Below, in pieces: positions 51,681 to 60,997 of a stretch of 64,000 nucleotides of DNA (positions within the stretch are counted from its first letter, which is position 1; each line of letters begins with the position of its first letter). The position numbers were made by a program, and so were the translations under genes. The notes under the pieces are model-generated. The model was given only the letters and a program-made list of their open reading frames with translations, was not told the DNA's origin and ran no database searches. This DNA comes from a virus: IMG/VR virus record IMGVR_UViG_3300009071_002060, positions 1 to 64,000 of that record. One strand, written 5' to 3'.

Positions 51681-52575
51681 TGAGAATGTTCCTGATGATG
51701 CATCTGATGAACATAGAGAAGTATATCTAAAATTACCTGGAAATGAAGACTTTGAAACCATGCTTGATAAGTGTGGTGGCAAGTTAATAAATGACCATAT
51801 CTTGCACTTTCCGGTTAATGGTACTAAAACTGTTATACTCATAGCTGGTGGTCGCGGAGCATTAGAAATTCGCAAAGACTGGGATTTCCCAGCAGGACAC
51901 CTAGTTCCAAGTAGTTTGGTTCCACATTTCCAAGAACAAGGATACAATGTAACACTGGTACACAGTGGCGATTATCCATTGCCTTGGCTTATTAATGTAT
52001 TATTTTCTAAGATTCCTGGATTAGTGTTAAATGATAGATTTCAATTACCAAAAGTTTGGATGGAAAAAAATGCAACTTTCAATCTTAAACGTGCATTACA
52101 TGCAGTACATGTAATTAGTAAAGAACTTAAACGTGCCGTTGATATGAGCGATGTTCCAGTCTGGTTAATGGGACAATGTAGTAGTAATTATATTATGTCA
52201 AGATACTATCATCATTTCCAAGATACATCTCCAATCGAAGGACTTATATTTTCTGCTGTGAATAGCCCTCCTACTCAACTAGGAAAATATGCTAAAAACT
52301 ATTATGATCGTTGTAATTTTTTCAGACGGGATCAGCGGGTTACAGTACCTTTACATATTATACATCATGAACTAGATATATCAGATTACACTGATATTCC
52401 AACATGTCAGCTTATACTTGATCAATTTGAATTTGTTCAAAGCAGTTTAAATATTGTAAGTGGAGGGTACAACGAAGGTCACCCTAAAATGAACTTTGGA
52501 CATCATGGATTTAGAGGAATTGAAAAAGAAATTGCCCATTTGTCAATCAAACTAATGAATTCAATTGACAACTAA
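51664..52575 (+). CDS. Alpha/beta-hydrolase-like protein (tentative)
   Basis: A 303-residue protein from a GTG start at 51664, overlapping the preceding gene by 17 bases. VILIAGGRGA, WLMGQCSSNY (a Gly-x-Cys/Ser-x-x nucleophile-like elbow), and a C-terminal FGHHGFRG suggest an alpha/beta-hydrolase fold with a Cys or Ser nucleophile and a late His. The exact catalytic triad cannot be assigned. Confidence 0.42.
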   Translation: MKLYHDENVPDDASDEHREVYLKLPGNEDFETMLDKCGGKLINDHILHFPVNGTKTVILIAGGRGALEIRKDWDFPAGHLVPSSLVPHFQEQGYNVTLVHSGDYPLPWLINVLFSKIPGLVLNDRFQLPKVWMEKNATFNLKRALHAVHVISKELKRAVDMSDVPVWLMGQCSSNYIMSRYYHHFQDTSPIEGLIFSAVNSPPTQLGKYAKNYYDRCNFFRRDQRVTVPLHIIHHELDISDYTDIPTCQLILDQFEFVQSSLNIVSGGYNEGHPKMNFGHHGFRGIEKEIAHLSIKLMNSIDN

Positions 52576-52592
52576 CTATAATGTGTTATAAT
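52565..52592 (+). promoter_or_regulatory. sigma70 promoter
   Basis: TTGACA (52565-52570), 16-base spacer, TATAAT (52587-52592). It overlaps the end of the previous gene and would drive the exonuclease/guaC genes. Confidence 0.75.
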
Positions 52593-52620
52593 AAAGACTG
52601 TAATTAGATAGGAAGAATTT

Positions 52621-53151
52621 ATGGACTTAATGTTGGATATTGAAACACTAGGCACTAGACCCAAGTGTGTTGTATTAACTATTGGCGTTGTGAAGTTTGA
52701 TCCTCGCAAACCCGGAACTAAACAAACATTATATTTAAAACCAAATATTGATGAACAATCAAATTTAGGTAGAGAAATACAAGAAGATACTGTAGCATGG
52801 TGGGAACAACAAGCCGACGATGTTAAAGAAGAAGCACTTAGCAATGACAATCGAATCTCAGTAACTGAAACATTAAAAGAACTTAACAAGTTTTTTGTCG
52901 GTGCTAACAATATGTGGGCTCAAGGTCCTGCATTTGATTTTGTTATTATGGAAGATCTTTACAGAGATTTTAATATGCCTACTCCTTGGAATTTTTGGCA
53001 GATTAGAGATAGTCGTACACTATTTGGTGTACACGGCGACCCAAGGCAAAAAGGTAAAGCAGGACTACACAATGCACTAGAAGATGCAATTAGCCAAGCT
53101 GAAGCAGTACAGACAGTATTCAAACGAATAGGATTTAGTCATGCGTATTGA
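52621..53151 (+). CDS. DEDD-family 3'-5' exonuclease
   Basis: A 176-residue protein with MDLMLDIETLG (D6 and E8, motif I), a second motif around QGPAFDFVIMEDL, and HNALEDA near 149-155 (motif III, His/Asp), as in DnaQ/DexA-like exonucleases. It hydrolyses DNA or RNA from the 3' end; T4 DexA acts in host DNA breakdown and repair. The ATG has AGGAAG upstream. It overlaps guaC by 11 bases. Confidence 0.8.
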   Translation: MDLMLDIETLGTRPKCVVLTIGVVKFDPRKPGTKQTLYLKPNIDEQSNLGREIQEDTVAWWEQQADDVKEEALSNDNRISVTETLKELNKFFVGANNMWAQGPAFDFVIMEDLYRDFNMPTPWNFWQIRDSRTLFGVHGDPRQKGKAGLHNALEDAISQAEAVQTVFKRIGFSHAY

Positions 53152-54286
53152 AAGTGATGTCAAGTTAGATTATAACAATGTACTGATTAGACCTAAACGT
53201 TCAACTCTAGGTAGTCGTAAAGAAGTTGACTTATCACGAAAATTTAAATTCCGCAACTATGGCGGAGGATTTGATCTTGGTCAATATGATTATGAAGGCG
53301 TGCCAATTATGGCGGCTAACATGGATGGTGTTGGTACGTTTGAAATGGCTGAAACATTGGCAAAAAAGAAAATGTTTACTTGTCTTGCAAAATCATATAC
53401 CGGTGATGATATAATCAATTGGCTTAACACATCAACAAATAATATTGCTGATATATCAGACTACTTTGCATATAGCATGGGCATTGTTGAACAGGATCTT
53501 GACAAGTTTGACTATGTTTATAGCTCTTATCCTGAAATGATTAAATACGTTTGTGTTGATGTAGCCAATGGTTATAGTGAACGATTTGTAGACTTTATTA
53601 GAAATCTACGTAAAGAGTATCCAAACATTGTTATTATTGCAGGTAATGTAGTGACAGCAGATCAGACTCAGGAGTTGCTTCTAAATGGAGCCGACATTAT
53701 TAAGGTGGGCATTGGTCCTGGTAGTGTTTGCACTACTCGTATACAGACTGGTGTGGGATATCCCCAACTTTCCGCTGTCATTGAATGTGCTGATGCGGCT
53801 CACGGTCTTGGTGGCCTTATTATCGCTGATGGTGGATGTACTTGTCCTGGAGATGTGGCAAAGGCTTTTGCAGGCGGCGCTGACTTTGTAATGCTCGGGG
53901 GTATGTTGTCTGGACATGTTGAAGGTGGCGGCGAGGTAATTACTAAGATTTACGAAACTAACGAAGTAACTAAAACTGATGACGGATTCTTTGAATTAGT
54001 TTATGAAGAAAAACAGTTTGTACAGTTCTACGGTATGAGTAGCAAAGCCGCAAACGAAAAACACTTTGGCGGGCTTAAAGAATATCGAAGTAGCGAAGGT
54101 CGTGAAGTACTGGTTCCTTTTAAAGGAGAAGTAGGAAATACAGTACAAGATTTGTTGGGTGGTATCCGAAGTACTTGTACATATGTTGGAGCAAACAATC
54201 TTAAACAACTAAGTAAGTGTACAACTTTTATAATTGCACAAAGTCAATATAACTCTGTGTACGAACATATGGATACATCAAAATGA
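53141..54286 (+). CDS. guaC: GMP reductase (IMPDH/GuaC family)
   Basis: A 381-residue protein starting with the GuaC-type [19 protein letters not shown]. The catalytic Cys loop GPGSVCTTR (about 193-201) and GGAD/LGG phosphate-binding segments are intact. CBS domains of IMPDH are absent, which favours GMP reductase: GMP to IMP with NADPH. The middle (about 53700-53910) has clearly higher G+C than the rest, suggesting a mosaic origin. It overlaps the next gene by 4 bases. Confidence 0.82.
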   Translation: MRIESDVKLDYNNVLIRPKRSTLGSRKEVDLSRKFKFRNYGGGFDLGQYDYEGVPIMAANMDGVGTFEMAETLAKKKMFTCLAKSYTGDDIINWLNTSTNNIADISDYFAYSMGIVEQDLDKFDYVYSSYPEMIKYVCVDVANGYSERFVDFIRNLRKEYPNIVIIAGNVVTADQTQELLLNGADIIKVGIGPGSVCTTRIQTGVGYPQLSAVIECADAAHGLGGLIIADGGCTCPGDVAKAFAGGADFVMLGGMLSGHVEGGGEVITKIYETNEVTKTDDGFFELVYEEKQFVQFYGMSSKAANEKHFGGLKEYRSSEGREVLVPFKGEVGNTVQDLLGGIRSTCTYVGANNLKQLSKCTTFIIAQSQYNSVYEHMDTSK

Positions 54287-54594
54287 ATATAATTATTGGT
54301 AAGGAAATAGCTGAAGAGCTAGGAAAAAAGTATACAGTATTGCCTCTTGAACAACTAGAACGAGAAGGACAAATCATTGATGCTTTTTGTGTTATTCCTG
54401 CTGATAAGATTAACCTTGGCGAAATGGTTGCACTTGATGCTAACGTTAGAATGCACCATGCTTTCAATGAAGCATATGCCAACGAAGACTGGGATAAAAT
54501 GAAAGAAATTGCCGAACACCTAATAGGTAAGTTTGGTGGTGAATGTGATACATTTTATGAAGAATTGCTTAATAGACAGCCCACTGAAGCATAA
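54283..54594 (+). CDS. Protein of unknown function
   Basis: A 103-residue acidic helical protein (ATG in ATGA overlap with guaC). No family recognised. Confidence 0.52.
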   Translation: MNIIIGKEIAEELGKKYTVLPLEQLEREGQIIDAFCVIPADKINLGEMVALDANVRMHHAFNEAYANEDWDKMKEIAEHLIGKFGGECDTFYEELLNRQPTEA

Positions 54595-54599
54595 ATTAA

Positions 54600-54605
54600 T
54601 AAATA
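54600..54605 (+). promoter_or_regulatory. Late promoter box
   Basis: TAAATA in TTAATAAATACC, 61 bases ahead of the bL33-like gene. Confidence 0.45.
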
Positions 54606-54666
54606 CCATTGTAAAAATCAATAACAGATTACTTAATGATCATAAGTAGTCAGAAGGAAATCAGTG

Positions 54667-54867
54667 ATGGCTAGTAAAAATAAAAATGATAAAGTTTGGA
54701 TGATCCCCGAAGATGAAGACCGCAAACATGCAAGTTTTCATTTTGTTCACCCAAAGAGTTTATCTGCTACACGTGAAGGTAAAAAACTAAGAATGAGAAA
54801 GTATCACCCAGTTAAGCAAAAGCACGTTTGGTTTATTGAATCTAAAATGCCACCACATAGTAAATGA
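54667..54867 (+). CDS. rpmG: Ribosomal protein bL33-like
   Basis: A 66-residue basic protein. KLRMRKYHPVKQKHVWFIES (about residues 39-58) matches the bL33 C-terminal signature KLELKKYDPVVRKHV-x-x-KE; the preceding FVHPKSLSATREG matches its beta-hairpin region. The length is slightly above the usual 50-55 residues because of an acidic N-terminal extension. bL33 sits near the ribosomal E site. A phage copy could replace or modify the host protein; it has a late box upstream. Confidence 0.6.
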   Translation: MASKNKNDKVWMIPEDEDRKHASFHFVHPKSLSATREGKKLRMRKYHPVKQKHVWFIESKMPPHSK

Positions 54868-54876
54868 GGCTAAACA

Positions 54877-55152
54877 ATGGCTAAGAAAAAACAAAGAGCA
54901 AGTCAAACTTCCAAGGGTGAAATTGGAGTTAACAAATCACTTCGTAAAGCATACAGAAGAGAGTATAAAGGAACATTGGCGCAGGCTATTAACCAACATA
55001 CAGCATGGAAAAAGTTTAAAAATGTTGTTCTAACTGTTCCAAATCCTAATAAGAACGAAACGGCTAAACCTTTTATTAGAGTAAATGCACGTGATTATTG
55101 GGGAAGTCCAAAACGTACCAGTGGTGTTTTGTCTAAATCAACCACACCATAA
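54877..55152 (+). CDS. Small basic protein of unknown function
   Basis: A 91-residue, Lys/Arg-rich protein (MAKKKQRASQTSKG..., KSLRKAYRREYKG) starting 9 bases after the bL33-like gene. Basic composition and location suggest nucleic acid or ribosome binding; no family recognised. Its stop overlaps the convergent reverse-strand gene by 15 bases. Confidence 0.5.
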   Translation: MAKKKQRASQTSKGEIGVNKSLRKAYRREYKGTLAQAINQHTAWKKFKNVVLTVPNPNKNETAKPFIRVNARDYWGSPKRTSGVLSKSTTP

Positions 55153-55740
55153 TTTTACTGTATCGTTAACAATTTCAGTAGTTTTATAGTCGACCAATGA
55201 TTCATAATGATTTGAATTGATATAACGATATTGTATATCTTTGCGACAAGTCATTGATAGATTAGAGACTACGCCATCATTCTGGAAAGGACTTACCCAC
55301 GGAGTTCTTCCTTTTGTTGGAACCAATTGTATCCATGGAATATTAAATTTAACCTGTTGCATTCCAAGTACAGGATACGCAGTTGGGCTAACATCTTGTA
55401 GCAGTTGCCAAAATGGAAATATCCAACGTGTAACTAAAGCACTACCAAGTCCAAGATATGGTGTTGCGATAGTAATTCCAGTTTTAATCTTATTAGAAAA
55501 TTTTTTGTATAGATGGGTGGCATAAATCCCACCCATGCTATGCCCAATGAGTATACAATCACCTTCTAGGTCATTGAGACGATTGCACATAATAGGAAAA
55601 TTATATGCGAAACCTTTTTTATGATCGTAACTAAGATAACAAAAGTTAACACCTTTAATATCAAGTTTTTTTAATTCTCTAACTATTAGTGCAAAGCTCT
55701 TGTTACTAGCATTCGCACCATGAATAAGGATTATGTTCAT
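55138..55740 (-). CDS. Alpha/beta hydrolase
   Basis: A 200-residue protein: NIILIHGANAS (oxyanion strand), GHSMGG (nucleophile elbow, about residues 66-71) and late Asp and His residues (NDGVVS, NSNHYESL) fit an alpha/beta hydrolase of lipase/esterase type. No signal peptide. Substrate unknown. It begins the reverse-strand trio 55138-57474. Confidence 0.75.
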   Translation of the reverse strand: MNIILIHGANASNKSFALIVRELKKLDIKGVNFCYLSYDHKKGFAYNFPIMCNRLNDLEGDCILIGHSMGGIYATHLYKKFSNKIKTGITIATPYLGLGSALVTRWIFPFWQLLQDVSPTAYPVLGMQQVKFNIPWIQLVPTKGRTPWVSPFQNDGVVSNLSMTCRKDIQYRYINSNHYESLVDYKTTEIVNDTVKLWCG

Positions 55741-55747
55741 CCTCTAT

Positions 55748-56221
55748 TTAGTTAGCTTCCTTATACCTATTATTACTTTCGGGCGGTGGGGGTCTTTGAT
55801 AGTCAATTTTTTGACCAATTCCATCTCCATATGGAGTCATAGTAGGGCCGCCTGCTGTGATGCAATATACACCCGGTGCAAGGTTCTCAATGAATGTCCA
55901 ACTGGTAGTTTTAGGATTCAGCATTAACACACCTGGTGCGGGATTGCCTGGCATTTCGATTGGTCCACTAGCACGAGCCGCTAGAAACTTTCCAAACACA
56001 ATTTCTTGTGAAGGTTTAAGTAGTGCTTCGATTTGTGGAGCAGATCCGCATAGAGCTTTAACTTTGATTACAAATGGTTGGTCTTCAGCAACCAGACCTG
56101 GTAAAGCTGGTGCTAAATTTTCTTGGGGGAAGCCAGGTAAAAACTTTCCTGGCTTCTGCTCTGCATAAACAGGCGAAGCAAAGATAAGTGTCATAGCTAA
56201 TGCCAAAAACAACTTCTTCAT
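55748..56221 (-). CDS. Secreted protein of unknown function
   Basis: A 157-residue protein with a strong signal peptide (MKKLFLALAMTLIFASPVYA then EQ), a Pro/Gly-rich mature part, two Cys about 64 residues apart and a Pro-rich C-terminus. It should enter the periplasm. Strong ribosome site (aggaggt) and a reverse-strand late box at 56254. It might act in exclusion or lysis, but there is no family evidence. Confidence 0.6.
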   Translation of the reverse strand: MKKLFLALAMTLIFASPVYAEQKPGKFLPGFPQENLAPALPGLVAEDQPFVIKVKALCGSAPQIEALLKPSQEIVFGKFLAARASGPIEMPGNPAPGVLMLNPKTTSWTFIENLAPGVYCITAGGPTMTPYGDGIGQKIDYQRPPPPESNNRYKEAN

Positions 56222-56253
56222 TGTTGTAACCTCCTATATAAATGTTACAGTAC

Positions 56254-56259
56254 TATTTA
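56254..56259 (-). promoter_or_regulatory. Late promoter box on the reverse strand
   Basis: Reverse-strand TAAATA (in TTAATAAATAGTAC) lies 32 bases ahead of the secreted-protein gene. Confidence 0.45.
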
Positions 56260-57474
56260 TTAATATTTTAGTACTTTGTTTAAATGTGCGATATCAGTAT
56301 TTTGAACAAAGTCCCAGCCACCCGAATCAACAAAACCTTTCTTTAAGTTAGTAGTTAATTCATTTATCACCGTGTTTTTTAGTTTATAATAAAATATATT
56401 GGCATTATGTTCTAGTATAGGAGTCATTTCTTTGCGTAAATTACATTGTTGTTCATATGATAATTCACTTAAATTCTGAAGTATTTTATAAACAGCATCA
56501 ATCCTTTCAGCATTGTCTATTATATCATCATAACTTTCGTCCCAAAATTCACTAAATGTTTTAAATCCATATTCTCTAAGGTATGCTAAATTTCCTTTAG
56601 CACCAAGCAATAGAAAAGGTTGCATTGCAACAATAGGTTTGAATATCTTTTCTGTTAAATGCAATTTACCATTATAAAAACAAGTTTCACTTACTACATG
56701 TACCAATGCACGTTGACAGTTTGCTATATCAATCCACGTACTCATACTACCATTGGGTTCATTGCTGTCAATAGAACTGCTTTCGGTTAGTAAATTAATA
56801 TTATCAATAACATGTTGATTTGTATCTTTATTAACGCGACCCATATTTACAGAATCCCGAATAACTTCTTTAATGTTATTGCCCGGGTTATAACTTACTA
56901 ATCCTTGATCAATAAGTCCGCTCTCTTTTAGTCTTAATTGGAATTGTATACGATGCCATCTGTAAGGATTAATAACATTTTGATAACAGATAAAAAGTTT
57001 ATCATGCGAAGTTGGAACAGAGATATTTTCTTTCCAGTATTCTCTATAATTGTCGCAACTGGCATAGCCATGATAGAACCAATATATAATTGGTGTTTGG
57101 TAAGTGTTTTCTTGTCCACTAGTAAAGTAGGATACCCGATCTCGAAGTACTTTTAATTCTTCACTTCTTTCGCTAACAAATATAACTTGTTGAAAGTTAT
57201 GTTGTGGTAAACGTTTTTCCCACAAACTTGAATCTACATCATACATCATTTCTTGTGACGACTTATACAGCCATGGTAAAATATTAGGGTATATAGGTTC
57301 TTGATCTATAAAACAAGCACACCCACGAGGCAAAGCATTTTTTTTGATGGGGTTAACATTTTTAATTAAATAGTACGGAGGCTTATTTGTAAAGTCCGTT
57401 GCCGCAAATGTATCAATTTTATATTTTTCAAAAAATTCTTTATATATTTTTTGGTAAACAAATTGAATATCCAT
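56260..57474 (-). CDS. Glycosyltransferase-like protein
   Basis: A 404-residue soluble protein. The C-terminal LHLTEKIFKPIVAMQPFLLLGA then GFKTFSEFWDESYD matches the nucleotide-sugar-binding end of phage glycosyltransferase-like (GT10/exostosin-like) proteins. The N-terminal half is less clear. It is divergent from a nucleotide-sugar dehydrogenase gene 24 bases away, so the two may act in one glycosylation pathway. Confidence 0.5.
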   Translation of the reverse strand: MDIQFVYQKIYKEFFEKYKIDTFAATDFTNKPPYYLIKNVNPIKKNALPRGCACFIDQEPIYPNILPWLYKSSQEMMYDVDSSLWEKRLPQHNFQQVIFVSERSEELKVLRDRVSYFTSGQENTYQTPIIYWFYHGYASCDNYREYWKENISVPTSHDKLFICYQNVINPYRWHRIQFQLRLKESGLIDQGLVSYNPGNNIKEVIRDSVNMGRVNKDTNQHVIDNINLLTESSSIDSNEPNGSMSTWIDIANCQRALVHVVSETCFYNGKLHLTEKIFKPIVAMQPFLLLGAKGNLAYLREYGFKTFSEFWDESYDDIIDNAERIDAVYKILQNLSELSYEQQCNLRKEMTPILEHNANIFYYKLKNTVINELTTNLKKGFVDSGGWDFVQNTDIAHLNKVLKY

Positions 57475-57498
57475 TTTAAAATTACTCCAGGAGTTAGT

Positions 57499-58752
57499 AT
57501 GACATATAAAGTAGGTTTCGTTGGTTTAGGAAAATTAGGAATGCCATGTGCTGAATCAATGCAACAAATATATAACGTGACCGGCTATGATATTTACCCT
57601 AAGGAAAGTGGTGTTATAGATATTGTAGATTCGATCAAAGAAACCGTTACTGGGAAAGATTTAATTTTTGTTGCTGTACAAACTCCACACGAAAAAGAAT
57701 ACGACGGATCACAACCAACTGCTCATTTAGAAAACAAAGACTTTGATTATAGTTTGGTCAAAGAAGTATTGACAGAAATTAATCAATATACAAACAAAGA
57801 TACATTAATTGTTTTGATATCAACTGTACTTCCTGGAACAGTCAGACGTGAATTTGCTCCTATTGTTACAAATGCACGTTTTATATATAACCCATATTTA
57901 ATAGCAATGGGCAGTGTAGCATGGGATATGGTAAACCCTGAGATGTTAATTATTGGAACAGAAAACGGAGAAACTGATAACGATGCTAATATACTACAAG
58001 AGTTTTATATGCCGTTAATGGAAAACAATCCAAGAACTGTAATAGGCACTTGGGAAGAAGCAGAAAGTATTAAGATTTTTTACAATACATTTATTAGTGC
58101 TAAACTAAGTCTTGTTAATATGATACAAGATGTAAGTATGAAACTTGGTAATATGAATGTTGATGTAGTTACTGATGCTCTTGCGGCAAGTACCAAAAGA
58201 ATAGTAAGTCCAAAATATATGACGGCTGGTATGGGTGATGGCGGGCCATGTCACCCACGTGACAATATTGCGTTACGCCATATGGCACAGGATTTAAATT
58301 TAGGCTACGATTTATTTGATGCTATTATGCAGTCAAGAGAACTACAAGCACGTAACGTTGCATTGTATTTGCAGAAGTTACATAGAGAACATTATATGCC
58401 TGTTGTTATACACGGAAAAGCATACAAACCAGATGTACCGTTCACTGATGGAAGTTACAGTTTATTAATTGGACATTACCTTGACGAACTAGATGTACAT
58501 TATTACTATGCTGATCCATTGGTTGCTAGTAAAGATTTTGATGATTGGTACAAGGATGAAATTGGTGTACGTTGTATTTTGTTTCTTGCACATAACCGAA
58601 TGGTCACGTATGGTTATACAGGAACTAGACAAGAACAGAACTTGTATGTTACACTAAAAAGTAAGAGCATAGTTGTTGATCCGTGGAGAAACTTTGAAAC
58701 CGATCGTAACGACATTAAAGTAATACACTACGGAAACACAAGGAAAACATGA
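57499..58752 (+). CDS. Nucleotide-sugar (UDP/GDP-sugar) dehydrogenase
   Basis: A 417-residue protein from ATG 57499 (AGGAGT upstream). The N-terminal Rossmann loop is GLGKLGMP (residues 8-15); the catalytic Cys is in GGPCHPRDN (about 251); the C-terminal domain is complete. It oxidises a nucleotide-sugar C6 hydroxyl to an acid using two NAD+. Likely in an operon with the next genes. Confidence 0.8.
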   Translation: MTYKVGFVGLGKLGMPCAESMQQIYNVTGYDIYPKESGVIDIVDSIKETVTGKDLIFVAVQTPHEKEYDGSQPTAHLENKDFDYSLVKEVLTEINQYTNKDTLIVLISTVLPGTVRREFAPIVTNARFIYNPYLIAMGSVAWDMVNPEMLIIGTENGETDNDANILQEFYMPLMENNPRTVIGTWEEAESIKIFYNTFISAKLSLVNMIQDVSMKLGNMNVDVVTDALAASTKRIVSPKYMTAGMGDGGPCHPRDNIALRHMAQDLNLGYDLFDAIMQSRELQARNVALYLQKLHREHYMPVVIHGKAYKPDVPFTDGSYSLLIGHYLDELDVHYYYADPLVASKDFDDWYKDEIGVRCILFLAHNRMVTYGYTGTRQEQNLYVTLKSKSIVVDPWRNFETDRNDIKVIHYGNTRKT

Positions 58753-59273
58753 CAAACATAATTCACGGAAAACTAGAGTTTGATATAGACAATGAATTTT
58801 TAGAATTAGATTATCAACGAGAAGATTTTAACAACCCCAAAGACTTAAACGAATGGAATGATAACCACTACGATTGGGTAACGCATTTTACTGGATTTTT
58901 ATGTGATATGCGTAAGCCACAGCCAAGTTGGAACGAAAAAATAATTGAATATTTCGAATCTACATTTGGATGGCAAGATATTGGAACCAGTTATTATAGA
59001 ATGGATAGCGGAGTTATTTTACCTACTCATCAAGATACCTATAAAAAATACGTTGATATTTTTAAACTACACGGAAAAGAAGATACAATTTATAGAGGCA
59101 TAGTATTTTTACAAGACTGGCAAAGTGGTCATTATGCCGAGTATGATAATAAGATTCTTAGCTCGTGGAAAGCAGGCAACTTCGTAGTATGGAACAACGA
59201 TACTTCTCATATGGCCGCAAACATTGGTGTAACACCTCGTTATACTCTACAGGTAACCGGACATGTTGCATAG
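58749..59273 (+). CDS. Fe(II)/2-oxoglutarate dioxygenase-like protein
   Basis: A 174-residue protein with THQD (H94, D96), a second His in TSHMAAN (about 153) and PRYTL (Arg, about 163), the HxD...H...R layout of cupin-like Fe/2OG oxygenases. ATGA overlap with the previous gene. Could hydroxylate a sugar, amino acid or nucleobase. Confidence 0.65.
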   Translation: MTNIIHGKLEFDIDNEFLELDYQREDFNNPKDLNEWNDNHYDWVTHFTGFLCDMRKPQPSWNEKIIEYFESTFGWQDIGTSYYRMDSGVILPTHQDTYKKYVDIFKLHGKEDTIYRGIVFLQDWQSGHYAEYDNKILSSWKAGNFVVWNNDTSHMAANIGVTPRYTLQVTGHVA

Positions 59274-60183
59274 TCATAATGAATGGGATCCACTTAGAGA
59301 AATAATAGTAGGCTCCGCAACTGGTGCTAATTGGCCTTCTGAAGATCCAGTCTTCAGTCAAGAGCATTTAAAAACTACATGGAAAGAAACTCCAGTCCCA
59401 AGTGGGCCAGTACCGTCCTGGGTAATTGACGAAGCAAACGAAGACCTACAAAGGTTAGCATCAGCATTGGTAAACCTTGGTGTTAAAGTTCATAGACCAA
59501 AAGATATGGATTTTGTTGAACGCAAAGGCTTATACAATTACTGCCCACGTGATAGGCTTATTGTTGCTGGTGATAGTGTTATTGATACACCAATGCTTTA
59601 TCCTTGTAGAGATATGGAAACAGAAGCACTTGATGAGGCGTTGACTCGTGCTAAACATGTGTACCGTATGCCGCGTGATAAAGGTATTATACTAGATGCG
59701 GCCAATGTACTCAGACTCAATGACAAATGGTTGTATTTAATAAGCGAGAGTGGCAACATCGAAGGGCTTGAATGGTTACGTAATAATATTCCAGATGTTG
59801 ATATTGAACCCTGTAATTTTTATTCAGGAGTACATATTGATAGTACTATTACAATTATAAGAGAAGGTTTAGTTGTACTAAACGGAACAAGAGTCGATCA
59901 TAATAATTGTCCTAGGGTATTTGATGGTTGGCTTAAAATTTATGTCAACGATGTTGTTCCACAGGACTTCTTTGAATACCCATATGCCAGTAAGTGGATA
60001 GCATTGAACATGCTGGCAGTTGATGAACACACTGTTATCGTGGACAAGTGGCAGACCAAACTTATTAGAGATCTTGAAGCATTGAAGTTAACTGTAGTAC
60101 CATTGGAGTTGCGTCATAGTCGCACACTAGGTGGCGGTTTTCATTGTGTAACATTAGATTTAATACGTAAAGTTAGTAGTTAA
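59263..60183 (+). CDS. Amidinotransferase/guanidine-modifying enzyme family protein
   Basis: A 306-residue protein of the GATM/StrB1-like beta-propeller family: HIDST (His about 191, Asp 193) and a C-terminal GGGFHCVTLD with the nucleophile Cys near 295. These enzymes move an amidino group from Arg to an amine, or hydrolyse guanidines. It overlaps the dioxygenase gene by 11 bases. A guanidino sugar or amino acid product is possible. Confidence 0.78.
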   Translation: MLHSHNEWDPLREIIVGSATGANWPSEDPVFSQEHLKTTWKETPVPSGPVPSWVIDEANEDLQRLASALVNLGVKVHRPKDMDFVERKGLYNYCPRDRLIVAGDSVIDTPMLYPCRDMETEALDEALTRAKHVYRMPRDKGIILDAANVLRLNDKWLYLISESGNIEGLEWLRNNIPDVDIEPCNFYSGVHIDSTITIIREGLVVLNGTRVDHNNCPRVFDGWLKIYVNDVVPQDFFEYPYASKWIALNMLAVDEHTVIVDKWQTKLIRDLEALKLTVVPLELRHSRTLGGGFHCVTLDLIRKVSS

Positions 60184-60202
60184 TGTCTACTGTAATTTTT
60201 AG

Positions 60203-60208
60203 TAAATA
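60203..60208 (+). promoter_or_regulatory. Late promoter box
   Basis: TAAATA in TAGTAAATAAGTAAATG, 36 bases ahead of the gene at 60245. Confidence 0.45.
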
Positions 60209-60244
60209 AGTAAATGCAAAGGAACATGTCCGAAGGAATTGCAG

Positions 60245-60997
60245 ATGTCTGAAGATTATAAAAATTATAGTGAGTGTTTATTTAAAAGTGTTCACGACAA
60301 TCCTAGAGTTAAAGACTTTAGTAAAAAGAAGTCTGAGATTATTGATGAAGTGCTATCTTATTATAGTCTAAACAAGCATGCCATGAGTGTACTATTTGTA
60401 GGATTTAATCCAGCAATTCTTGTATGTGATTTTCAATCTATTTCTGTGACAGGGGTCACCAGTGAAGTAGTTGAATGGTTACAAAGTCATAATAGTAATA
60501 TTGAATATGTTGACTTTGATAGTATTATAGGTAACGGTAATATATCATGGGACGCAATCGTAGCAGTAGATGAGTTCTTTACATATGCATTAGATGATGA
60601 TTATCAAAAAGCATCCATTGCAAACATTTGTGGTTTGGCTAACGAAGTTGTTATAAGTACATTGAAGGACTATAAGAACTTGGACTTTAAAGAAAAGGAG
60701 TTTAGTCAACCAGCAGTATTACGTAATGGTGAAAAATTTAAAATATTTACAGAGTTCCATGATTGGGATTTTAAAGATAGAAGTTGCTGGAAAACTTCAG
60801 TTTATGTAAATGGATCTAATAATTCACAATACGGACCGTATAACCGAAAGACTATGTATTTTAAACAACTAGCAAAATTCAGCATTGATGCTGGAGCCAG
60901 CAGTTTTCTTGTACACAAGAACTTGATGTTCAAAGGATTAATCAAAAAGAACTACGAACACGTAGTTAGCATAAGATTCAATGATGAGTATAGATGA
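60245..60997 (+). CDS. Rossmann-fold, methyltransferase-like protein
   Basis: A 250-residue protein from ATG 60245. The N-terminal half (SVLFVGFNPAILVCDF, later IEYVDFDS and WDAIVAVDEF) has the strand order of SAM-dependent methyltransferases, but the Gly-rich loop is degenerate. Function unknown. It overlaps the fibre-like gene by 17 bases. Confidence 0.4.
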   Translation: MSEDYKNYSECLFKSVHDNPRVKDFSKKKSEIIDEVLSYYSLNKHAMSVLFVGFNPAILVCDFQSISVTGVTSEVVEWLQSHNSNIEYVDFDSIIGNGNISWDAIVAVDEFFTYALDDDYQKASIANICGLANEVVISTLKDYKNLDFKEKEFSQPAVLRNGEKFKIFTEFHDWDFKDRSCWKTSVYVNGSNNSQYGPYNRKTMYFKQLAKFSIDAGASSFLVHKNLMFKGLIKKNYEHVVSIRFNDEYR

